This document shows positions 57,784-64,000 of a DNA stretch of 64,000 nucleotides, piece after piece. The stretch covers positions 62,001-126,000 of the forward strand of contig CAMUDN010000001.1 of NCBI GenBank assembly GCA_947087645.1, written 5' to 3'. This stretch comes from an uncultured Bulleidia sp. Its GTDB lineage: Bacteria > Bacillota_I > Bacilli_A > Erysipelotrichales > Erysipelotrichaceae. Both the position numbers and the translations under genes were made by a program. Under the pieces are notes generated by a model. The model did not search any database, was not told the origin of the DNA, and saw only the letters and a list, made by a program, of their open reading frames with translations. Each line of letters begins with the position of its first letter. Positions within the stretch are counted from its first letter, which is position 1.

Positions 57784-58503
57784 TTAATCACGACGACGAG
57801 TATATCCTAAAATTTGTAATAAACGGATGAACATATTAATAAAATCTAAATATAATTGGAAAGCTCCAAAAACAGCTAAATTATCACGTACTTGACCATT
57901 TTCCATAAGAGCATATGACTTTATTTTTTGAGCATCAAAAGCTGTTAAGCCCATAAATAATGCCAATGCAGCATAAGATATAAACATATTTTCCCGTAAA
58001 GAAGGAATAAATATGGATAAAACACTAGCTATAATTATGGCCACTAATCCACCTAATAAAATACCGGAAAAGCGTGACAAATCTACTTTTGTAAATGTTC
58101 CTACCATAACTAATGAGCCAAATAACAATGCTGCATATATAAATGCTTGATAAATAGTTGCGATAGCAAAAAGTAATGGTAAAACACTAAATGTTAATCC
58201 TGTAATAATCGCATAAACAGTTAATAAAACAATATTAACATAAGTTGGAAAACGACGTATTCCACTACCTAAAGCAAATGCCACACCAAGTTGAACAAGT
58301 ATTACAATCACAAAGCTAGAACCGCTTTGTAAAAAATCATAAACAAAACCACGACTTATTAATGATTGATAGCCAAAATAAGCAACTACTGCTGTTAATA
58401 ATAAAGCTGCCCCCATGAAGCTATAAACTTTTAACATATATGTCTTTAATAGTGAAGCATTATAATCACTTTCTGTATAATATTGATTTCTGTATTCTAT
58501 CAT
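57784..58503 (-). CDS. Bax inhibitor-1/YccA family membrane protein
   Basis: A 239-residue seven-TM protein of the BI-1/TMBIM family (YetJ/YccA), proposed calcium-leak channels. Characteristic stretches: LLKTYMLKVYSFMGAALLLTAVVAYFGY and the C-terminal ALALFMGLTAFDAQKIKSYAL...LAVFGAFQLYLDFINMFIRLLQILG, where the Asp pair of the BI-1 signature lies. It stands alone between CpXC and miaA. AAAGGATAAAATAAA precedes the ATG. Confidence 0.9.
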   Translation of the reverse strand: MIEYRNQYYTESDYNASLLKTYMLKVYSFMGAALLLTAVVAYFGYQSLISRGFVYDFLQSGSSFVIVILVQLGVAFALGSGIRRFPTYVNIVLLTVYAIITGLTFSVLPLLFAIATIYQAFIYAALLFGSLVMVGTFTKVDLSRFSGILLGGLVAIIIASVLSIFIPSLRENMFISYAALALFMGLTAFDAQKIKSYALMENGQVRDNLAVFGAFQLYLDFINMFIRLLQILGYTRRRD

Positions 58504-58562
58504 TTTATTTTATCCTTTCTCTGATATTATTCTACAACAATTGTTAATTTCAGTATATATAA

Positions 58563-59453
58563 CTATTTTTTATTCTTTAACCATGCTTTTATATCATTTA
58601 CTTTTGACATTAAATCATTGGGTAAAATCCAATCTACCTCAACTTGATTATTAAACCATGTTAACTGTCTTTTAGCAAAATGACGACTATTTCTTTGAAT
58701 CAAATATTTTGTCTGTTCTAACGATTGATGACCATTAAAATACTCTTGCCACTCACGATATCCAATACCTTTCATCGCTTGATCTGAAAATTTTGAACCA
58801 TGTTGCAATAATGAATTAACTTCATCCTCTAAACCATCTACTAACATTTTTTCAACCCGCATATTAATACGCTTATATAAATCTTCACGCTGCCAACTAA
58901 TACCAATCCAGTAAACATCATATATTTCTTTCTTTTCTTGACGAGCAATTAGCGTACTTTGAGGTACGCCTGATTGTTCATAAATAATTAAACTTCTTTC
59001 TAACCTTTGACGATTATGGGGATGAATTTTAGCACATTGATTTGGATCTAACTTTTTTAAACGTTGATATAATTCATCATTAGAAAATGTTGAGTAGTCA
59101 AAATGTTTTATTTCTTCCTTGGGGAAATCATAATCATATAACGCTGCCTTTAAATAAAGACCTGTACCCCCACATAAAATAATAGGCTTATCAGTATAAT
59201 CAATTATATTTCTTGCTCTTTCTTGAAATTCTTTAACACTATAAGTATCACGTGCTTCTTTTATGTCTATTAAATGATGTTTAACAAGCGATCTATCTTG
59301 CAAACTTACTTTACCTGATCCAATATCAAAACCACGATAAACTTGTATTGAATCACCACTAATTATTTCAGCATCAATTGCTTTAGCAAGTAAAATTGAA
59401 AAAGCAGTTTTACCAGAAGCAGTCGGGCCAACAATAGCAACTACCTTTTTCAT
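58563..59453 (-). CDS. miaA: tRNA dimethylallyltransferase
   Basis: Transfers dimethylallyl to A37 of tRNAs reading UNN codons. The 296-residue protein has the P-loop VGPTASGKT (residues 8-16), DSIQVYRGFDIGSGK, HHLIDI and LCGGTGLYLKAALYDYDFP, and the tRNA-binding C-terminal region (ERSLIIYEQSG). It directly overlaps the end of mutL (ATGA), in the mutL-miaA arrangement seen across bacteria. AAGGAG lies upstream. Confidence 0.95.
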   Translation of the reverse strand: MKKVVAIVGPTASGKTAFSILLAKAIDAEIISGDSIQVYRGFDIGSGKVSLQDRSLVKHHLIDIKEARDTYSVKEFQERARNIIDYTDKPIILCGGTGLYLKAALYDYDFPKEEIKHFDYSTFSNDELYQRLKKLDPNQCAKIHPHNRQRLERSLIIYEQSGVPQSTLIARQEKKEIYDVYWIGISWQREDLYKRINMRVEKMLVDGLEDEVNSLLQHGSKFSDQAMKGIGYREWQEYFNGHQSLEQTKYLIQRNSRHFAKRQLTWFNNQVEVDWILPNDLMSKVNDIKAWLKNKK

Positions 59454-61180
59454 CGATAAAACTCCTTAAGTAATTCTTTTTCTTTTAAGAAAACAATTGT
59501 TGGTCTACCATGTGGACAGTGATATGGATTTTGACAAGCATATAATTGTTGCACAACTTCTTTCATCTCATCAAACGTTAAACTCTGATTAAAACGTATA
59601 GAATGATGACATGCCATTGTCGCAATTCTTTTCTTCTCTAAACGTGTATATTTAATATCTTGATTAGCTTTAAAAGTATCTAGTACATCATGCATAAATT
59701 CTTCTATTTTAACTTGTTTCATCCAAGTTGGTATACGCCGTAGAACTAATTGATCTTTTCCAAATGCTTCTAGCATAATATGTAAATCTTTCATGGCTTC
59801 GTTTAATTCTGTAATCCGTTCAATTAAATTAGCATCTGCTTTTAACATAATTGGTACTAGTAAATCATGCATCATAGGATCCTGATTAAGCTTTTCACGA
59901 TACTCTTCATAATGAACTCTTTCTTGTGCTGCATGTTGATCAATAATAGCTAAACCTTGTTCATAAGCACAGATAATAAATTTATTATGTAATTGACCTA
60001 TGACTTGTAAAATAGGTAAAGTTGTTACTGGTTCTTGATAAATTGCTGCTTCTTGCTTAGGTAAAGGAAAATCTTCCTTAAACTCTTCTTTCTTATATAT
60101 TATTGGCGTTTCTTTAACTTGTATAGGTAATTCAAAATTATTTTGTGTATAATAAACTCTTTCCCGAGCATTATTTGTTTCAATATGAGGAGCTAATGAC
60201 TCTTTAGCTAAAGCATTATGAATTTCTTTTTCAATTAAACATTCTAAAGTATTTAATTTTGATAAACGTATTTCCCATTTACTTGGATGAACATTAACAT
60301 CAATTAATTGCGGATCTAAGGACATATTTAAAATAACAATCGGATATCTTCCTTTTACTATAAAATCTTCATACCCATGTTGAATAGCTTGATCTAAGCG
60401 ATATTGACGAACCATGCGACCATTAAAAAATAAATGAATATGATATTTTGAAGAACGTGTAATTAATGGTTTAACCGCATAGCCATGAACAATAAAATCA
60501 CGATCTTGGAAAGATAATGGTATTAAATTTTCGACAATTGCTCGACCATAAACAAGAAAAATAACTTCTTTCAAATTACCTGAACCAGTACTTTGAAAAG
60601 TAACTTTATTATCACTGGTTAAAGTAAATGCAATATGAGGATAAGATAAGGCAAATTTTTGGATTACATTCAAAACTAAACTTGCTTCATAAACGGCTTG
60701 ACGCATATGTTTAAGACGAGCTGGTAGACGATAAAATAAACCTTCAACGATTACATCTGTTCCTTTATTCGTTGGATATTTCATTAGTTGATGTTGTTCA
60801 CCATATGCAATGCAAATACGATTACTATCATAACCATCATTACTACTTAAACTTACTTTAGCAACCGCTGCAATAGATGGTAAAGCTTCTCCGCGAAAAC
60901 CCAAAGAATGAATTGACCATAAATCTTCTTCTCGCTGAATTTTTGAAGTAGCATGTCTTTTAAAACAATTTACGACATCCTCTGCATCCATACCGATACC
61001 ATTATCTTCAACTCTGATTCTGGTTAAACCACCATCTTCAATACTAATATTAATTTCTGTACTTTTAGCATCTATCGCATTTTCCACTAATTCCTTTACA
61101 ACACCACTTGGACGTTCTACTACTTCTCCAGCAGCAATCATATTTGCGACATGTGCATCTAATTGTTTTATTCTTGCCAT
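59450..61180 (-). CDS. mutL: DNA mismatch repair protein MutL with endonuclease domain
   Basis: A 576-residue MutL. The GHKL ATPase motifs are NAIDA (motif I), DNGIGM (II), HATSKI and SLGFRGEALPSIAAVAK. The C-terminal domain holds DQHAAQERVHYEE, the DQHAxxExxxxE metal-binding endonuclease motif, plus CPHGRP. A nicking MutL is expected in a species without MutH. I use the ATG of MARIKQLD, which matches the family and follows TATAAT by nine bases; a TTG and ATG upstream are possible. mutS is not in the window. Confidence 0.94.
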   Translation of the reverse strand: MARIKQLDAHVANMIAAGEVVERPSGVVKELVENAIDAKSTEINISIEDGGLTRIRVEDNGIGMDAEDVVNCFKRHATSKIQREEDLWSIHSLGFRGEALPSIAAVAKVSLSSNDGYDSNRICIAYGEQHQLMKYPTNKGTDVIVEGLFYRLPARLKHMRQAVYEASLVLNVIQKFALSYPHIAFTLTSDNKVTFQSTGSGNLKEVIFLVYGRAIVENLIPLSFQDRDFIVHGYAVKPLITRSSKYHIHLFFNGRMVRQYRLDQAIQHGYEDFIVKGRYPIVILNMSLDPQLIDVNVHPSKWEIRLSKLNTLECLIEKEIHNALAKESLAPHIETNNARERVYYTQNNFELPIQVKETPIIYKKEEFKEDFPLPKQEAAIYQEPVTTLPILQVIGQLHNKFIICAYEQGLAIIDQHAAQERVHYEEYREKLNQDPMMHDLLVPIMLKADANLIERITELNEAMKDLHIMLEAFGKDQLVLRRIPTWMKQVKIEEFMHDVLDTFKANQDIKYTRLEKKRIATMACHHSIRFNQSLTFDEMKEVVQQLYACQNPYHCPHGRPTIVFLKEKELLKEFYR

Positions 61181-61189
61181 CGTATGCAT

Positions 61190-61195
61190 ATTATA
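61190..61195 (-). promoter_or_regulatory. -10 box of mutL, candidate leaderless
   Basis: TATAAT lies nine bases before the ATG of MARIKQ on the - strand, with no Shine-Dalgarno site. The -35 is poor (CTGCAT at 17 bases). Confidence 0.4.
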
Positions 61196-61212
61196 CAATA
61201 ATTAAATTATCT

Positions 61213-61809
61213 ATGCAGTTAAAAGAAAGATATGAATATATAGAAAATATTAAAAAATCAAAGTTTATTGCTGTTGTCATGCCTATTTCATCAATTAATG
61301 ATGCCCAAAACAAAATAATCAAAATTAACAAAGAACATCCTAATGCTAACCATATTTGCTATGCCTACCATTTTCAAGAATATACAAAAAGTTGTGATGA
61401 TCATGAGCCTAGTGGAACAGCAGGTATACCTATCTTAAAGGCTTTACTTAGCTCAAAATTAGAAAATACACTGGTTTGTGTTATTCGCTACTTTGGTGGC
61501 ATTAAATTAGGTAGTGGTGGTCTTATTAGAGCATATAGTACTATGACAAGCATAGCTTTGAGAAAAGCTCCAAAAGTAGAATTCATTGAAGATTATCATT
61601 TTTCAATACAATATCCTTATAATTGTTCTAAACGCATAGAAGCTTGGTTATATCAAAATAAAACACATCCTATTTTTAAATATAATGAACAAATTTATTG
61701 TGAATTTAACTATTCAAAGAAAGATATTTTAACTAAAATACAAGATTTAAGTAGTGGACAAGCAGAATTAAAATTACTAAAAGTAAATAAAAAAGAAAAA
61801 CCAATTTAA
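61213..61809 (+). CDS. YigZ/Impact-family protein
   Basis: A 198-residue protein of the UPF0029/YigZ family, of unclear biochemical role (proposed in RNA or translation control). The N-terminal domain has KKSKFIAVVMPISSINDAQNKI, CYAYHFQEYTKSCDDHEPSGTAG and CVIRYFGGIKLGSGGLIRAYS. The C-terminal domain (UPF0029_C-like) follows. I start at the ATG of MQLKERYEYI; the longer frame overlaps mutL on the other strand. Divergent from mutL. Confidence 0.85.
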   Translation: MQLKERYEYIENIKKSKFIAVVMPISSINDAQNKIIKINKEHPNANHICYAYHFQEYTKSCDDHEPSGTAGIPILKALLSSKLENTLVCVIRYFGGIKLGSGGLIRAYSTMTSIALRKAPKVEFIEDYHFSIQYPYNCSKRIEAWLYQNKTHPIFKYNEQIYCEFNYSKKDILTKIQDLSSGQAELKLLKVNKKEKPI

Positions 61810-61840
61810 AAGACTAATAATTTCCATATTAGTCTTTTTA
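61808..61840. terminator. Terminator after the YigZ-type gene
   Basis: AAAAGACTAATA and TATTAGTCTTTT pair around a seven-base loop; likely used by both the YigZ-type gene and the convergent GH25 gene. Confidence 0.85.
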
Positions 61841-61869
61841 TTTGAATGGCAATAAACAGTATTGTATAT

Positions 61870-62664
61870 CTACTTACGAACAAATTGAATATTCAAATCA
61901 ACATTTGTCTTAATACCATCTATCTTGCCATCTTTACTATATTGCCAAAATTGAAAAAGATAAGGATAACGAACTGTCTGATCATACTCCGCAACCCATG
62001 TATAGTAAGTTTGGATTTTTTCAAGTTGAAACATCTGTGCAAAAAAATTTGTACTTGCATATAGCATTGGTTGATATCCTGAACTTTGTACATTTGCTAA
62101 AAAAGTTTGGGCATTTTTCGTCATATCTTCTTTACCCAAAAGACCAATCCGTTTATTTTTATCTTCATCAACGTATTCTAAATCATATACTACTGGCAAA
62201 TTAATTTTATAAAAACGAATCCTTTCTAAAGTAAAATCAGCCTCTTCTTTAGCTTCTTTTTCGCTAATTGCCTGAGAAAAGAAATAAACGCCTACAGCAA
62301 TATTATTTTTAATGGCTTCTTGTATGTTATAACGAAAAAATTTATCCTCATGTAATTCACCGTTAGTATATCCTCGATATCCAACACGAATAAAAGCAAA
62401 TTGTACACCGGCTTGTTTTACTTTTAACCAATCAATTTTTCCTTGATGAGAAGAAACATCAATTCCTAAACGAGAATAATAATTTTTATCTTCATACCGA
62501 TACATGAAATGTGATTTATCTAATTTAGACCAATTATATTCATGACTAATTAATTCTTTTTCTTTTTTTATCACCATTGAGTGCTTCAGAAAAAAACCTA
62601 TTCCTAGAAGAAATAAAATAAAAATAAATTTAAAAGATAACTTCCTTTTCCGCTTTTTTCTCAT
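61870..62664 (-). CDS. GH25 family muramidase (lysozyme)
   Basis: A 264-residue membrane-anchored or secreted N-acetylmuramidase. After an N-terminal basic and hydrophobic segment (FKFIFILFLLGIGFFL) comes the GH25 barrel: RLGIDVSSHQGKIDW (first Asp) and VVYDLEYVDE, with the catalytic Asp/Glu pair in DLE, and VGVYFFSQAIS. The end FWQYSKDGKIDGIKTNVDLN is a typical GH25 C-terminus. It lies 11 bases after the SGNH gene in an operon that also carries an acyltransferase. Confidence 0.9.
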   Translation of the reverse strand: MRKKRKRKLSFKFIFILFLLGIGFFLKHSMVIKKEKELISHEYNWSKLDKSHFMYRYEDKNYYSRLGIDVSSHQGKIDWLKVKQAGVQFAFIRVGYRGYTNGELHEDKFFRYNIQEAIKNNIAVGVYFFSQAISEKEAKEEADFTLERIRFYKINLPVVYDLEYVDEDKNKRIGLLGKEDMTKNAQTFLANVQSSGYQPMLYASTNFFAQMFQLEKIQTYYTWVAEYDQTVRYPYLFQFWQYSKDGKIDGIKTNVDLNIQFVRK

Positions 62665-62675
62665 CCTTACTCTTT

Positions 62676-63386
62676 CTATTCAGATATACTTTTCATAATT
62701 AATTTAGCATATTCCTTAGCTCCAAGTGGTTTTAAATGAATACCGTCACTATAAAACCAGTCATCATGACCACTTGCATAAGTATACCAATCAATTAATT
62801 TAACATTTTTATTTGCTTTAATTACCGCCATAATTGATTGATTTGATTTATCTGTCCACTCCATAGGACCAAAGACATTGACCCAGAATACTTTTCTTTT
62901 TTTGCCTAAAATATTAATTACTTTCTGTCCTTGAGCAAGTGAAAAAGGACTATTTGTGCCAAGACCAATAACAACTATATCTCCTAATTTATGATTTGTT
63001 TCAAGCTGATTAATAATACTTGGTGCATCCCATATTTGTCTTGATTCTTTGGCATCCACAATGGCTGATGGTAATTCTCTTTGCAATGCTGTCGATGAAC
63101 CAAGCATAACTGAATCACCAATCATTGTTACCGATGATAAATTATCTTTTTCTTTTGTCTCATTGTCATTTACATTGGTATTATCAGCCGGTTTTTTATT
63201 TTTATCAGTATCTATTACAGATTGCTTTTCATGTAAAGCTTTTTGCTGCTCTGCTAAACTTCTTTTCAAAGTTTGTGCATCTTCCTCTTTTTTATTTGTA
63301 GCTGTGAAAACAGCATAAACACCAATCATTAAAACAATCATGGTAGCTAACCAAACAATAAATTTAAGCCGATTTATTTTTCTCAT
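62676..63386 (-). CDS. Membrane-anchored SGNH-family esterase/acetyltransferase domain protein
   Basis: A 236-residue protein: one N-terminal TM helix (about 10-27, VWLATMIVLMIGVYAVF), a Lys/Glu-rich stalk, then an SGNH fold with GDSVMLGSS (block I Ser), GLGTNSPF (block III Asn) and DGIHLKPLGAKEYA (block V Asp/His). The catalytic triad is complete. In OatA, this domain transfers acetyl to peptidoglycan MurNAc; here it is a separate gene whose ATG lies inside the last bases of the upstream acyltransferase gene. The substrate could also be a glycan. Confidence 0.87.
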   Translation of the reverse strand: MRKINRLKFIVWLATMIVLMIGVYAVFTATNKKEEDAQTLKRSLAEQQKALHEKQSVIDTDKNKKPADNTNVNDNETKEKDNLSSVTMIGDSVMLGSSTALQRELPSAIVDAKESRQIWDAPSIINQLETNHKLGDIVVIGLGTNSPFSLAQGQKVINILGKKRKVFWVNVFGPMEWTDKSNQSIMAVIKANKNVKLIDWYTYASGHDDWFYSDGIHLKPLGAKEYAKLIMKSISE

Positions 63387-64000
63387 AATTTCCCCTTCTA
63401 AAACCAAACAATATATATAGAATACTATCTATAAAATAATGTGAATAATAAGCTAAGAACAAAATTACTACCACCATTATAACCCACATTAAAGGAAAAT
63501 GATCTAAATGATAAAATTGAAAAAAGAACAAAACAGGATATTGCCATAAATAAATTTCATAGCTATATTTACTTATCCATTTGAAAATTGGAATTTCTAA
63601 TTTTTGTCCGATGCCACTATCTTTATTAGCTACTAAACGAATCCATTCAGCAGCAAGTAAAGAACTACAAAGAAGACCGATACGATATGTCCAAGCATTT
63701 TGACCATGCATAATAAAAATCATAATCAAAGATATAACAGATAAGATCAACACATAGATTGGTGAAGTGAAAAAAAAGATACTATTTCGCTTAGCTGATC
63801 TTTGCCATATTGCTAAAAGAACACCAATAAATAAAGCTGACATACGTGAAATAAAACCATAATAAGCAGGCATTACCTGTTGTTCATGATAAGTAAATTG
63901 GATGACAATAATACTAATAACAATAAAAAAGAGCCATAGAACATTAGCATAATTTTTATATTTCATTTTTCTTAATTTTTGATATATAGCAAATAGTAAT
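63364..64000 (-). CDS. Acyltransferase 3 (OafA/OatA-type), C-terminal part; cut by the window edge
   Basis: The reading frame is open to the window edge, so only the last 212 codons are seen. It shows several TM helices (YANVLWLFFIVISIIVIQF; ISRMSALFIGVLLAIW; FFTSPIYVLILSVISLI; YSYEIYLWQYPVLFFF) with the pattern of the acyltransferase-3 family, which moves acetyl or other acyl groups across the membrane. The N-terminal catalytic histidine region is outside the window. Overlap of 23 bases with the SGNH gene suggests a split OatA arrangement: membrane donor half plus extracellular transferase half. Confidence 0.85.
   Translation of the reverse strand, partial: LLFAIYQKLRKMKYKNYANVLWLFFIVISIIVIQFTYHEQQVMPAYYGFISRMSALFIGVLLAIWQRSAKRNSIFFFTSPIYVLILSVISLIMIFIMHGQNAWTYRIGLLCSSLLAAEWIRLVANKDSGIGQKLEIPIFKWISKYSYEIYLWQYPVLFFFQFYHLDHFPLMWVIMVVVILFLAYYSHYFIDSILYILFGFRRGNYEKNKSA

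Overview
This window is AT-rich chromosomal DNA from a low-GC Gram-positive bacterium (Firmicutes). The gene content fits the Erysipelotrichales and relatives, such as oral Bulleidia/Solobacterium-type organisms; that placement is inference. Supporting signs are Shine-Dalgarno sites of AGGAGG type, U-tailed terminators, a Firmicute-order S10-spc-alpha ribosomal cluster, DarA, a Bce-type peptide-resistance module, surface proteins with BspA-like (DUF285) repeats, and no outer-membrane genes. The DNA looks complete and unbroken; only the acyltransferase at the right edge is clearly cut by the window.

Layout. (1) 1-4.3 kb: cca, then a leftward housekeeping run dtd-folD-DUF951-ychF-darA. (2) 4.4-9.3 kb: a secreted CHAP-domain wall hydrolase and a large repeat-rich surface protein whose promoter contains a 20-bp AT tract. 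(3) 9.3-18.6 kb: a leftward capsule or wall-polymer operon: CapD/EpsC-type dehydratase, glycosyltransferase, the CapF-CapG-CapE set for UDP-L-FucNAc, a membrane protein, and an LCP ligase. Its leader holds a structured RNA resembling the EAR (epsC) antitermination element, followed by two intrinsic terminators before the first gene. (4) 18.9 kb: tRNA-Asn. (5) 19-25.4 kb: split transketolase and a BceRSAB-like module. (6) 25.5-29.1 kb: an O-methyltransferase, an unusual sigma-like/TM/SH3b protein with a lipoprotein partner, and nanE. (7) 29.2-42.9 kb: rpsJ-to-rplQ, without rpmD and map. (8) 43-50.4 kb: HAD phosphatase, GatZ/KbaZ-like protein, PTS IIB-IIA, an ECF S component coupled to chorismate mutase, OhrR-type regulator, asnA. 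(9) 50.7-57 kb: a second surface protein, HAD phosphatase, TPP-riboswitch thiT, a likely small RNA, and ktrB-ktrA. (10) 57-64 kb: CpXC protein, Bax-inhibitor-1 protein, miaA, mutL, a YigZ-type protein, GH25 muramidase, and a split acyltransferase/SGNH pair.

How the genes work together. Much of the accessory content concerns the cell envelope: polymer synthesis and attachment (capsule operon, LCP), wall cleavage (CHAP, GH25), probable O-acetylation of a wall or glycan substrate (acyltransferase plus SGNH), surface display (two large repeat proteins), and envelope-stress sensing (BceRSAB, the membrane-tethered sigma-like protein).

The observations most worth following are the EAR-like leader with tandem terminators, the AT tract inside a surface-protein promoter, the sigma-like/TM/SH3b fusion, an unidentified small RNA near 54.7 kb, and a recurrent placement of a -10 box only 6-9 bases before ATG in genes lacking a Shine-Dalgarno site. 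The last suggests that leaderless mRNAs may be common in this organism.
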